From Anisus vortex (Eukaryota; Mollusca; Gastropoda; Planorbidae), in contig OX421509.1 of NCBI GenBank assembly GCA_949126835.1, forward strand, positions 14,539,279 to 14,603,278: a DNA stretch of 64,000 bases, written 5' to 3'. Below are positions 47,694 through 57,363 of the stretch, one piece after another (the first letter of the stretch is position 1; the number at the start of each line of letters is the position of its first letter). The notes beneath the pieces are model-generated. The model did no database searches, had not been told where the DNA came from, and saw only the letters and a program-made list of their open reading frames with translations. A program made the translations under genes and the position numbers.

Positions 47694-48622
47694 TTAGTCT
47701 AGACCAGTGCTGCTGTAGTTAGTGTTGGTCTCCTGCATGACGCCGCTGTGGACGTGCTGCCTGTAGAACCAGCGCCCCGTGTTGTAGCCCAGTATGTTGA
47801 CGGACGCCCCGCTGCTTCCGTTGCAGGTGGCCGCGTCGTAGGTGTACCTCGTCAGCCTGTCCGCGACCGGCACCCTGTCTTTCCAGTGCCCGATGGTCAC
47901 CTTCTTGCTGCAGCCGTGTGGGTGCGACACGATGAAGGTCATCCTGCCTTCGTCTCTGGCGCCCTCGTACCTCTCGCATACCTGACTCCGGATGGCGACG
48001 AATTTCTCCCAGATGCCGCAAAACTTGGCCGCTTGAACCGGGTCGCAGATCGCGCACTTTAGCCAGGAAAGATCTTCGGCCATATCCGACCTTACCAGGC
48101 TGACCCCGCTTACAACGACCGATTGGCTGTCGTCATGGTCGTAAAAGAACCGGACACAAGCGCGCTCGGACTCCTGGGCGTTAAAAACTACGTGCGTGGC
48201 CGTGAAGATGTCCAGCTCAACCCAAGATTTCTTCGGCTGCCCAGACGCCTGGCACGAGGCGCACTTGCACCCTTCCGGATACGGATCTTCCTCCGCGTGC
48301 ATGGTCACTCGACGGATCATCCCGCTTCCGGTTCTTAGGAGCGCACGTCCCCGGATGTCGAAAAACGGATAAGGCACCTGGGTGTCCATCCAAAACTCGG
48401 GGCGGTCGAGGCTGGTCGAGTTTAGACTGATCCGCACCGTCAGGTCAGCGACGACTTTGATGTAGTCGCAGATGTCCGGGTCTTTGTAATTTTCGGGCAG
48501 GTGTTGAAGGTCAAGGTCAAAGACGGAGACAAACTGTTTGTGCCCAGGATTCTTAGAACATGTATCAGAGAGAAATTGAAGGTTACCCTCACCACCTTCA
48601 GAAACGACAGTTTCATGTTTGC
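47694..48622 (-). CDS. PA-clan (trypsin-like) serine-protease-like protein, terminal coding exon
   Basis: 309 codons from a splice acceptor (tgatttcag, exon base 48622) to TAG at 47694. The open frame reaches 48632 only through a TTG inside the intron, so there is no start here. In open-frame numbering a PA-fold triad can be read: His147 in FTATHVVF, Asp187 in EDLSWL and Ser274 in TCNGSSGASV. HVHSG near the end and VSHPHG before the Ser motif also fit the clan. Ser in the GxSG position suggests activity, but substrate and cell location are unknown. Cysteine-rich EGCKCASCQ (120-128) may bind a metal or form disulfides. GC-rich codon use contrasts with AT-rich flanks. No frameshift or stop seen. 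Upstream exons, which might hold adaptor domains, were not recognised. Confidence 0.75.
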
Positions 48623-48670
48623 CTGAAATCAAAATTTCATATTGAAATATAATACTGAAACATGTATTTC

Positions 48671-48806
48671 ATATCTTATATTATACATTACAGACGCTCT
48701 TACTATAAGGACGATTGTTCAGGTACCCATTCCATGCCCGAATGCCACTCGGGAAGAAGGAGAACTTATATGCATTTGTTCTCGCATAGGGGATAAGGAA
48801 AGCATA
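48671..48806 (-). mobile_element. LINE 3' end with internal deletion
   Basis: tattatacattacagacgct to tatgcatttgttctcgcata, reversed. The segment between cgattgtt and caggtacccattccatgccc is shorter than in sister copies. It sits in the intron just upstream of the protease-like exon. Confidence 0.78.
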
Positions 48807-48833
48807 CCTGAAAACCATATATAGCATATATAC

Positions 48834-48993
48834 CAATGGCGTAGCTAAGGATTTCGGGGCCCGGAAAGCTAGACCTCTTTGTAGGCCCCTGCAAAAAATT
48901 TAGTTCGAACACCCATTTGGGGGCCCCCCTCAAGTAGGGGCCCGGGGGGACTTTCGAATTTGGCCCCCCTCCCCTCCCCTAGCTACGCCACTG
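48834..48993. mobile_element. hAT-type MITE with perfect 8-bp target duplication
   Basis: The inverted ends caatggcgtagctaagg and cctagctacgccactg match over about 16 bp. Both sides carry atatatac (48826-48833 and 48994-49001). The interior is rich in ggggccc palindromes. It differs from the CAGGGGTCGGCAACC family. Confidence 0.93.
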
Positions 48994-49017
48994 ATATATA
49001 CTCGACACATATTTATT

Positions 49018-49185
49018 CAAGGGGATGGTGTGGCCAGCACAGTGCCAAATTAAGCTACAGTCCGAGTTACCCATCAGAGTTGTGTAAAATCAGGGACACC
49101 GTCCGGTTCATGCTTAAAAAAAAAATCTAGTGGGTGGATACGAGCTCAAAACCTTTGGAAGCCAAGCCCACTGTACTAGACCAGG
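49018..49185 (-). mobile_element. SINE family A, reversed and diverged
   Basis: ggtgtggccagcacagtgc, gagttacccatcagagttgt and cagggacaccg are the reverse complement of the family body; tgggtggatacgagctcaaa keeps the decayed tRNA-like head. Confidence 0.65.
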
Positions 49186-49196
49186 GGGGGGGGGGG

Positions 49197-49412
49197 GGCA
49201 ACCTTTTGTAACAGTGTGCCAAAGTATGATTGATAATTTATTCAGCGTGCCAACACTGCCAACAGCCTAAAAAGTCATCATCCTGTAGCACTAAATTTCT
49301 TGTAGAAGAGACTTGAATAGACTTATAAAAGGCCTCTTCCGTGTGACACTGAAAATCCCTCGGCGTGCCAAGCGTGGCACGCGGGCGTAGGTTGCCGAAC
49401 CCTACACTAGAC
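49197..49412 (-). mobile_element. hAT MITE, nearly complete, reversed
   Basis: gcaaccttttgtaacagtgt at the left, tcttccgtgtgacactgaaa then cacgcgggcgtaggttgccg at the right. A G16 run at about 49183-49198 precedes and replaces the outermost bases. Confidence 0.85.
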
Positions 49413-49559
49413 CACATGTTTCCAAGTAAAAAGAGGCCCCAATTCCGGTCTTCATACGCCATAATGAGCCCCACCATAGCTATATTTATACTATATACCT
49501 TAGTGTTACACGATCAAGTTAAAATTAATTAAATTATTAATTAATTACGCATTATACAC

Positions 49560-49865
49560 GTGTCTTAAGTTTTATTATATATGCCCAAGAAGCTTATTCT
49601 ATACATTCGATTATTGCGACCGATGATTATCATATCTTACATGTAACAGACGCTTCTTTCTATTTAGAAGATTATTGCTTCCCATCTTAATCTTCTGTTA
49701 AAGACGTTACATCTATGTAGGAGATTTTAGCATCCGACGCTTAAAATATTTTATGTGCTACCGACGCTCGTTCTATATTAAAGGTTATTATTATCTTATA
49801 TATTTAAGCCGTTTCCTCTGTGTAGAAGATATGTAAGTCCTGTAGGCCTACATATCTTATGTGAT
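49560..49865 (-). repeat. Degenerate tandem copies of the LINE tail
   Basis: tgtaacagacgcttctttct (about 49642), gctaccgacgctcgttctat (about 49762) and gccgtttcctctgtgtagaa (about 49809) are diverged versions of the tail ttacagacgctccttctat, 45-75 bp apart, next to a better-preserved copy at 49869. Confidence 0.6.
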
Positions 49866-49868
49866 AAC

Positions 49869-50040
49869 TTATGTTATATATTACAGACGCTCCTTCTATA
49901 AAGAAGACTATTGCGTCCTACGCTCATCCGTGGCCCTTCTAGTCTTGCATATTTTTTAATTAATGTTTTAAATGATGTCAAGCTACTGGTTTTCCTGGAT
50001 TTTTCAGGCAACCTATTCCATGCCCGAATGCCACTCGGCC
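49869..50040 (-). mobile_element. LINE 3' end, well preserved
   Basis: gttatatattacagacgctc to cccgaatgccactcggcc, reversed, carrying the DYTRTTDERR-type end in diverged form. Confidence 0.8.
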
Positions 50041-50136
50041 TTTGTAACGTACATAGGAAGAAAATAATTCGCTTTAATTAAGAGAAAGATCAAAATATTT
50101 CACATTTGTAAAGATTATATTTCTTAAATGGGGGTT

Positions 50137-50162
50137 TGGATGGGGGGGGGGGGGGGGGGGGG
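50137..50162. repeat. Poly-G tract
   Basis: About 22 consecutive G bases. Confidence 0.9.
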
Positions 50163-50559
50163 CGCACAGAAATATGAGGCGCATGCGGCTCCCTGAACCG
50201 CATCAGCCTATCCCAGTCGTATTTATAATAAAGGGCCCTACACTTCATCTTTGGAAAGAAAACATAAAGCCATTACTACATTTGTACACTAAAAACAAAA
50301 CACAGCAGTCAAAGGTGTTGACCATCAACAGGAGAATGCTTAGAATTGACTTGTTATGACTAACAGGTGATGATGATACAGTATGAAAACATGGTTGAAA
50401 GCTGTTTATAGTTACCGTAAAATTGTCCGCTGTTTGATAAAATGTCCATGGTCATGAGCCGGGTCTGGGGGTGGCGCTTTTAGAATGGCTGTGACTTGAA
50501 AAGTCAATCAATCGTTGTAGTCTTTAGCATCAATTAGATAGTGAAAGGAAAACAGATCA

Positions 50560-50832
50560 ATTTATCTATAATCTATGTATCTATCTATCTACCTATCTAT
50601 ATATATCTATGTTTATCTATCTGTATCTATCTTTAAATATGTATATTTATCTATAAATACCTTATCTATCTTTATCTATCTTTCTGATTTTATTTATCTA
50701 TGTTATCTATCTATCTTCTATTTATCTTTGTCTAACTTGAATTATCTATTTTTATCTATCTTTCTTTAGTATTTTCTATAAATATATCTTTCTCAATCTT
50801 TCCCTATCTTTATTTTGTAGCCTATTTATATA
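50560..50832. repeat. Degenerate TCTA-type simple repeat
   Basis: Imperfect tctatctatctacctatc and atttatctat units; frames over it are artefacts. Confidence 0.85.
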
Positions 50833-50835
50833 TAT

Positions 50836-51652
50836 GGCCTACCACTATATGTTCCCTGCCTACCACTATATGTTCCCTGCCTACCATTATGTTTCCTGCC
50901 TACCACTATATGTCCCCTGCCTATCACCATATGTTCCCTGCCTATCACTATATGTTCCCTGCCTAGCACTATATTTCCCCTGCCTACCGCTGTATGTTCC
51001 CTGCCTACCACTATCTGTTCCTTGCCTACCACTATATGTCCCCTGCCTATCACCATATGTTCCCTGCCTATCATTATATGTTCCCTGCCTACCACTATAT
51101 ACCCCTGCCTACCCTATATGCCCCCTGCCTACCACTATATGCTCCCTGCCTATCACTATATGTTCCTTGCCTACCACTATATGTTCCTTGCCTACCACTA
51201 TATGTTTCTTGCCTACCACTATATGCTCCCTGCCTATCACTATATGTTCCTTGCCTACCACTATATGCTCCCTGCCTATCACTATATGTTCCTTGCCTAC
51301 CACTATCTGTTCCTTGCCTACCACTATATGTTCATTGCCTACCACTATATGTCCCCTGCCTATCAACATATGTTCCCTGCCTATCATTATATGTTCCCTG
51401 CCTACCACTATATACCCCTGCCTACCCTATATGCCCCCTGCCTACCACTATATGCTCCCTGCCTATCACTATATGTTCCTTGCCTACCACTATCTGTTCC
51501 TTGCCTACCACTATATGCCCCCTGCCTACCACTATATGCCCCCTGCCTACCACTATATGCACCCTGCCTACCACTATATGCACCCTGCCTACCACTATAT
51601 GTTCCCTGCCTACCACTATATGTTCCCTGCCTATCACTATATGTTTCCCTGT
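50836..51652. repeat. 21-bp tandem repeat, about 39 copies, with higher-order unit
   Basis: The unit is tgcctaccactatatgttcc plus c. Single-base variants (ctatctg, tatcacta, ttccttg) recur in the same order about 313 bp apart; the marker tatacccctgcctaccctat occurs at about 51099 and 51412. Frames of 237-309 codons are open in all three plus frames because the unit lacks stops and is divisible by three. Confidence 0.97.
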
Positions 51653-52061
51653 ACCTTTACTGTCCACACATGTTTCCGTGTTTCTTACCCCCCCTACCCG
51701 CGCCAATACACACCACCAAAAAAATATATTTATAAAACGGTTAAGCTAAAATGTTTTGTTTAACACCACGAGGCACAAACAGGCAAAAATATAAACTAAA
51801 TATAAGTAAATATTTTAAAATATGCATAGAACATTTAAAAGATAATAAAATTAGTCCTTTGCTTTCATAATCAATTATTTATATGTAAGCGGATTTTTAA
51901 AAAGTAAAAAGTAACCTGGACCAAAGACTATAATAATATGGAACAATTGCTTTAATATTTCTGCTATTTGATGACTCGAATGACTTCTTTTCGTAATTCC
52001 CAATTTCCTTTTGTACTGTGCACATACGTTTTATTTAATCGCTATGATTTTCTCAAAGAAA
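51653..52061. other. No gene recognised
   Basis: AT-rich single-copy-looking sequence between the 21-bp array and the dispersed repeat. Confidence 0.5.
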
Positions 52062-52203
52062 AATTAAAATCGAAAGTTGTATACAGAGGAAACATTTAGG
52101 CAAATGTAAGAGCATAGAAGTAATTTAAGACAGCGTTATTGGATGCGCACGGAAAAAAAGAACATATAGGCTCTAAAAATAGAGCAAGCAGTCCATCTTA
52201 TTA
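52062..52203 (+). repeat. Dispersed 145-bp repeat, copy 2
   Basis: aaattaaaatcgaaagttgt to gagcaagcagtccatcttat; partner of 46928-47072. Confidence 0.88.
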
Positions 52204-53206
52204 GGCCTTCTCGTTTTTTACTAGACATAGGCCCAAGACATAAGTTTACTAGTACTTGTCTACTTTAACTGCATGCCTAGACATGAAAAGATAGCAAAAA
52301 AAAAAAACCAACAACAGATTATGGACTAGATAATTTTCATCGAGAAAAAACAACTTACATGACCAATGATATAATAAAATGATATATTAAAAGAAGCTCA
52401 ATACACACTACGCTAAATATTCTATTCTTCTATCCAAAGGATAATCGAATAGAACATAGATCTAATTAGCAGTATGCCAAGAAAAAACACAAAGCAAGTG
52501 TTTAATATAAAACTTGCGAAACTTGCTTTCGGGAAAACCCGCAGTCGAAACACGTCATTAATGATTCATGTTTTGGAAAAAAACCTAGACTAATATTAGA
52601 TATATAGCCAATAATTATAATTATAGTCTCTGGAGAGAAAAAAAACGTGGGAGAAAAATCCACAAAGTATTTTTAAACTACTTCCGTGATTGCTTTGTAA
52701 TTCCATAGACTATTATTAGATATTGTAGTCTCTGGTAATTCATTGTTACAAAACTAACGAAATAAGTTTTCGACCAGGGTCGATGCACACAAAAATCGAA
52801 GGGGTGGTGTGAAATTTCGCATTGACCAAAAATGTCGCAAATTTGGTAGGTCTACGTTTTATTTTTTAAGAGCGGTAAAAAAAAAAAGTAGCCTAATAAC
52901 AAAAAGCAACTAGATCTAGATCTACACGACATCATTTTCCCAAAATCTTTTGATCCCAGTGGGCACAGCTGGTCGTTATCACGTGCTTATTTGATAGAAA
53001 CGCCGATTGGTCCTAAAATCACGTGAATAGTATTTATTTTTGGACGATTCTATAGGTACCAGTGCAATTTGGATCTGTGCTTACAAACAAATACACAATA
53101 GGTGACTCTCATTTAATTTTAACGACAAAAATTTGAAAACACTTCGTGACACTATCAGAACTTGTCTTACATTTAAATTATTCACATAGTCTAGACTTTG
53201 CCTGAC
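52204..53206. other. No gene recognised; scattered CACGTG sites
   Basis: AT-rich. atcacgtgcttatttgatag at about 52979 and aaatcacgtgaatag at about 53018 flank a gattgg (CCAAT-type) motif, faintly promoter-like, but no exon follows. Confidence 0.35.
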
Positions 53207-53256
53207 TTATCTTATAAGTTTACAGACGTTCCTTCTAGATAGAAGATTATTACATT
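53207..53256 (-). mobile_element. LINE tail fragment
   Basis: cttatcttataagtttacag then acgttccttctagatagaag, reversed family tail. Confidence 0.65.
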
Positions 53257-53267
53257 CACTAGGCCCA

Positions 53268-53375
53268 AAACTCCTGCAGGGCGACAGGGATCCGTCGGTG
53301 GCAGGGATGGATCCCGCAACCTGTCCGTTGGTTTTTGGTTGACAGTCCGGTGAATTAACAGCTGGACCAGTTTCA
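53268..53375 (-). mobile_element. tRNA-like SINE head (family B), with insertion
   Basis: Minus strand: ctggtccagctgttaattca, ccggactgtcaacc, then an extra accaaaaaccaac before the gcgggatccatccc B-box region. It directly follows a LINE tail. Confidence 0.6.
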
Positions 53376-54254
53376 CGACTTAACAGGTATATGAACTTAT
53401 GAATATAATACAAAAAGTATATGATATAGTATAATAGTATCATAGTCGTATCATTTATAGAAAAGCGGCGATTAAGTTTGACGAACCGATTGCATGAAAT
53501 AATTAAGGGAATATGACGGTATGCTATATATTTCATATTTGCAAACATGAGTTTCTAGTTATATTATTGAATAATATGTCATGCACAATATGACAATGTG
53601 AAAATCTATATCATATTCAATATTGAACACATACGCCGACTTAAGCGGCATACGGTCATACAATAGCCTAGGCCTACGACATATTCCTACGAACAATATA
53701 TTTTTTTTTAAAGTTTATCATATTTGCTATGGCTTTTATATTCGTGAAGATACCGCTTGCCCCAGTCTCTATAAAACATAATAGAATATCTAGACTTATT
53801 TTTGCCTTTTTATTAATCAAGACGAGCGATCTAGGGCTAAGTAAAGCAATAGCCGACATTAAGCATAGGCTTAATAATATTTGTTTGGATACAAAAACTA
53901 GTGCTAAATGTTAATTCGTTTTAACAGTTAGCTCCCTCGGTACTTATTTTAAAGTTTCCATGTGTTTTATTGGTCTAAAATAAAAATAAAAACTATAATA
54001 ACATAAAAAAATCACCAAGCATTTAGTAGGAAACTAAGTGGAAAGAAGGTATTAATTTTATTATGCCCCCAAAGTGAGTAAGTATGTCGGTGAGTTTGAG
54101 AGAGACGCCTATCTTCCATGACAACCGGGGTCAGAGTAAAAAATGTCTATATTATGCCTAATCTTCTTTTTTTTTTATAATCCGTAGATTTATGTCTGTT
54201 TGGATATTCTATTGTTTGCCCCTATACATTGCACTAGTGGCCAATGTGTAAGAA
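53376..54254. other. No gene recognised
   Basis: AT-rich. Two opposing frames of about 61 codons at 53674-53914 have no recognisable features. Confidence 0.45.
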
Positions 54255-54545
54255 ATTCTAATTTAGAAATGCAACACAATAACAATCTGTTACAATGCTC
54301 AGATAAACATGAGGACAAAAAAAAACTTTCCTTATCCCTTATGCGAGAACATATGCATGTAAGTATTCTTTCTTCCCGAGTGGCATCTGGGCATGGAATG
54401 TGTTGCACGAAAAAACCAGGAAAACCAGTAACTAAACATCATAATTTAAAACTACTATTAGAAATGCAAGACTACACTCAAACCGCGTATGGGCGTAGGA
54501 CGCAAAAATCTTATTTATACAAGGAGCGTCTTAAATAAGAAAATC
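54255..54545 (+). mobile_element. 5'-truncated CR1/Jockey-like LINE, 3' end
   Basis: ctaatttagaaatgcaacac to ggagcgtcttaaataag. Shares the NNNLLQCSDKH segment, cccgagtggcat segment and tail with the 28101 copy; coding is broken. Confidence 0.8.
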
Positions 54546-54624
54546 CATTTTTTTTAAACATATTATAAGCTCTAAAAAATGTGATTAAAATTTGTTTTTT
54601 AAATGGAATTAATATTTTGGGACA

Positions 54625-54735
54625 CCAAGATCCTGCCCGAGACTAGCCACGCCGATAGGACGTGCCGCATAATAAAGGGTACGATCTCCGCAATCAGATG
54701 TAGGCCTACTACTCTGTTTCTCCCCCACTTACGAA
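54625..54735 (+). repeat. Copy of the GC-rich repeat at 28900-29290
   Basis: accaagatcctgcccgagac to tactctgtttctcccccac matches the right end of that repeat in reverse complement. Confidence 0.6.
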
Positions 54736-54747
54736 TTTCCCCTAGAT

Positions 54748-55490
54748 TAGGAGTCGGCAACTGTAGGATCGCGTGTCAGACTTGGCACGCATAGCTATTT
54801 TCAGTGGCACCGTGGAAGTATATATTTTTTTCAATGCAAACTATAACATGAAAATCACGTTGTTCGTCGAGTGTTAAAAATCTGCAAAGTTTGTGTGCAA
54901 AGATCTCATTGATTGAATCTATTGTTAAAATAGTCAATTTTATAGCTACTCACCTTCGATTGATTTACAGGCTATTCAAGTCTCGTCTACAAAAAAAAAA
55001 GATACGGAACATAGAGATCAGCTGCTGCACACATTATTCGTTATCTTAGACCTTAGACGAGGTTAAGTCTTCGATAACTGACTGTTGAAGCCAATGTTTC
55101 TAAATGACATAGCAGCAAATTTCAATGAGTTGAACTTGGGTCAAACAGAATTTGAACTCTTAGACAATCTAAAATGAATTTGCATTGAAACTGGATATAT
55201 CTTACCGTTAAATAAATTCCATTTTTTTGTACTACTTCCCTTAAGACACACTAAGATAGATGGATTTTTTTTCCAGAAGTACATTGAAACACTCATGTTT
55301 TTAATACCACATATAAGGCCTACTACTTCTTAAATTTGGATAATTTTTTGTGTCAGTATATTAGCTATTATAAAATGCAGCAAGTTGAATTTGAAAAAAA
55401 AAAATTGGCTTCAAAATGTGCCAATTTGTGGAAAAACATGGCAGGATGCTGCTTAGAAAAGTCGTCTGCTGATCTCCATTGCTAGACATT
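54748..55490 (+). pseudogene. Degenerate hAT-type element with possible transposase relic
   Basis: The left end aggagtcggcaactgtagga matches the hAT terminus. About 330 bp in, one frame reads FLNDIAANFNELNLGQTEFE then LLDNLK and a stop. This resembles the 'FLxDITxHLNxLNLxLQG' segment of hAT-derived GTF2I-repeat/ZBED-like proteins. Further pieces are scrambled by stops. Boundaries and identity are tentative. Confidence 0.45.
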
Positions 55491-56182
55491 AACTCTAGTT
55501 TCCGCTTTTGGTTCAACTTTTACACGTGTGAACCGATTTTACCGCACATGAATGCTGTTTTAAGCACAGGCGAAGGTGTCACTTACACTTTACCACCCAA
55601 AAATAACTAAATCTGTACCCGTCATTGAACAGTTAGCGAAGAGCAGTCAAAATAGTTTTTATGCTTGTCTTCTTTAATTAATAATTAAATATTAATTCTA
55701 AAAAAATATTTAGTTGTTTTATTATTGGAATAAATATAAGAGACTTATTTACTAGTATTATATTATGCGATTGTTGGAATTATTAATGTTTTTAAAAATC
55801 TTCTTAAATCGATTTAAACAATTAATGCAGGAAATGTTTATTTACAACTGTTTAAACATAAATGAATTTTATACCTTTAATTACTAGTTGAAATAAATAC
55901 CATAATGCTAGATTTACATAAAGAAATAATTATTAATAAGTAATATTATTTTAATTACCAAACAACGGACGGAAAGTCAGTACGGGGTAGGCCTATAGGC
56001 CTATTGGTGAAGTTGCCGATACCATGCGACATTTTAACGCCGAAAGGCCCACAGGAGGGGCTATGATTTCGAAAGAGCTCCAAGCACCTCCTACTGGAAA
56101 ATAACAATTCTAGCAGATGCTAGAATTAAATCATGACAACTAAATTAATGATTTAGGCATTAACCATTAATGTGAAAGTTCG
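55491..56182. other. AT-rich, no gene recognised
   Basis: Long A/T-rich stretch; a short GC-richer patch at 55975-56095 has no recognisable frame. Confidence 0.5.
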
Positions 56183-56400
56183 GTTAGCCCACCGGTGTGC
56201 TCACAGTGGCCGTCCTGGTGCAGGATCCTCCCCCCCCCCCACCCCCCGCCCCCCAATCTGGAAGGTTAGGGCGGCTGTACATAGGGCTGGCCACACAATC
56301 ACCTGGTATGCCGTGGCCACAGAAACTGGCGAGCGCTGCTTCACCGGCCCTATGGATCAATTTGGTCCGACGGGTACTTTATTTTTAAAAGACGTACACC
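56183..56400 (+). mobile_element. SINE family A, 3' two thirds
   Basis: gctggccacacaatcacctg, gtatgccgtggccacagaaa and ggatcaatttggtccgacgg follow the family consensus. A C-run at 56230-56252 replaces part of the body. The 63-81 codon frames here are SINE translations. Confidence 0.75.
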
Positions 56401-56659
56401 CGGTTAGGGTAGACTAACTACTAATAGTAAAGAATTGAAGTCGAACAGTCTTTTATCGCAGCTTTAAGTATACTATGGTACTGTGTTGTGTTGTTTTTTT
56501 AGATGCAACTATTACATATATTATGCCTACAACTAATTCTGATGGTAGATTAATCATTTCCCCTAAAATTACAGCAAATTGAGCTATTATGAAGTAAAGG
56601 TCACACCAAGCAGATTGCCCATTAGTATTTCACTATGGTCAAAGGTTACGACCATTGTG

Positions 56660-56667
56660 TATATAAA
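56660..56667 (+). promoter_or_regulatory. TATA box candidate for the small secreted-protein gene
   Basis: tatataaa followed by cggatgattgctgagaagta. It lies about 680 bp before the exon that carries the start codon, so a 5' untranslated exon and intron would be needed; the acceptor aattcgcag at 57331-57339 fits that. Confidence 0.4.
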
Positions 56668-57363
56668 CGGATGATTGCTGAGAAGTACATACAGTTGAAA
56701 CATACTGAAACTAACCATCGTAGTGAGATTTTGTAGTGTTATTTAAAAATAAATAGATATATTTTATATTCTTTTATATTTTTTTTCGTTTTATAGATTG
56801 TTTATGATAAAAGATCTTTGCTATTTTTTGTGTGTTTAGTTTTCATTAGGTATGCTGTTTATGTCATATGTTTACTTCAGTATTTTTTAATGGTTATTTT
56901 GCTAAATTGTGAATAGGCCTAAACAGTGTTGAAGGTAGATAGTTCTGTAGTTAATATTTTATATAAGCTTTTTATGTCGTTTTCTAAAGGAGGTTGTTTA
57001 TACTAGAGTTTTTTTTTCTACTAGGTTGTTTATATATTTTTTTTAGACAGATTGTTTTATAAGTTTTAACATTTCATAAAAGGCGTATCATGATGTAGGC
57101 AATAAAAATAATATATTAAAGTAAGCTTTTTTAAAGTGTAGTTTTTAAAGTAGGTTTTGTTTTTGTTAGAATGTTGTCATTACGTTTTCTTGCTTTTTAG
57201 CTCTCACCGATAACAGCAGTTCCGTCTGTAATTATTTTTAATGTGTTTGTAGAGAAGTATTTTAATCTAATTATAGAGATCTGGTAATAATCAACTATAA
57301 AAAAAACTTACGACAACTCTATCATTCTCAAATTCGCAGCGTTAACTCCCCTTGCACTCGGAA

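Noticed and set aside
47748..48338. Plus-strand frames of 71-104 codons and a 112-codon minus frame over the protease-like exon
   Set aside because: Arise from the GC-rich exon in other frames; none has family features.
50826..51763. Frames up to 309 codons in all three plus frames
   Set aside because: A 21-bp repeat without stop triplets; all frames being open shows it is not selected coding sequence.
56172..56417. 81-codon frame
   Set aside because: Covers a SINE copy; the same peptide pieces appear in the other SINE copies.
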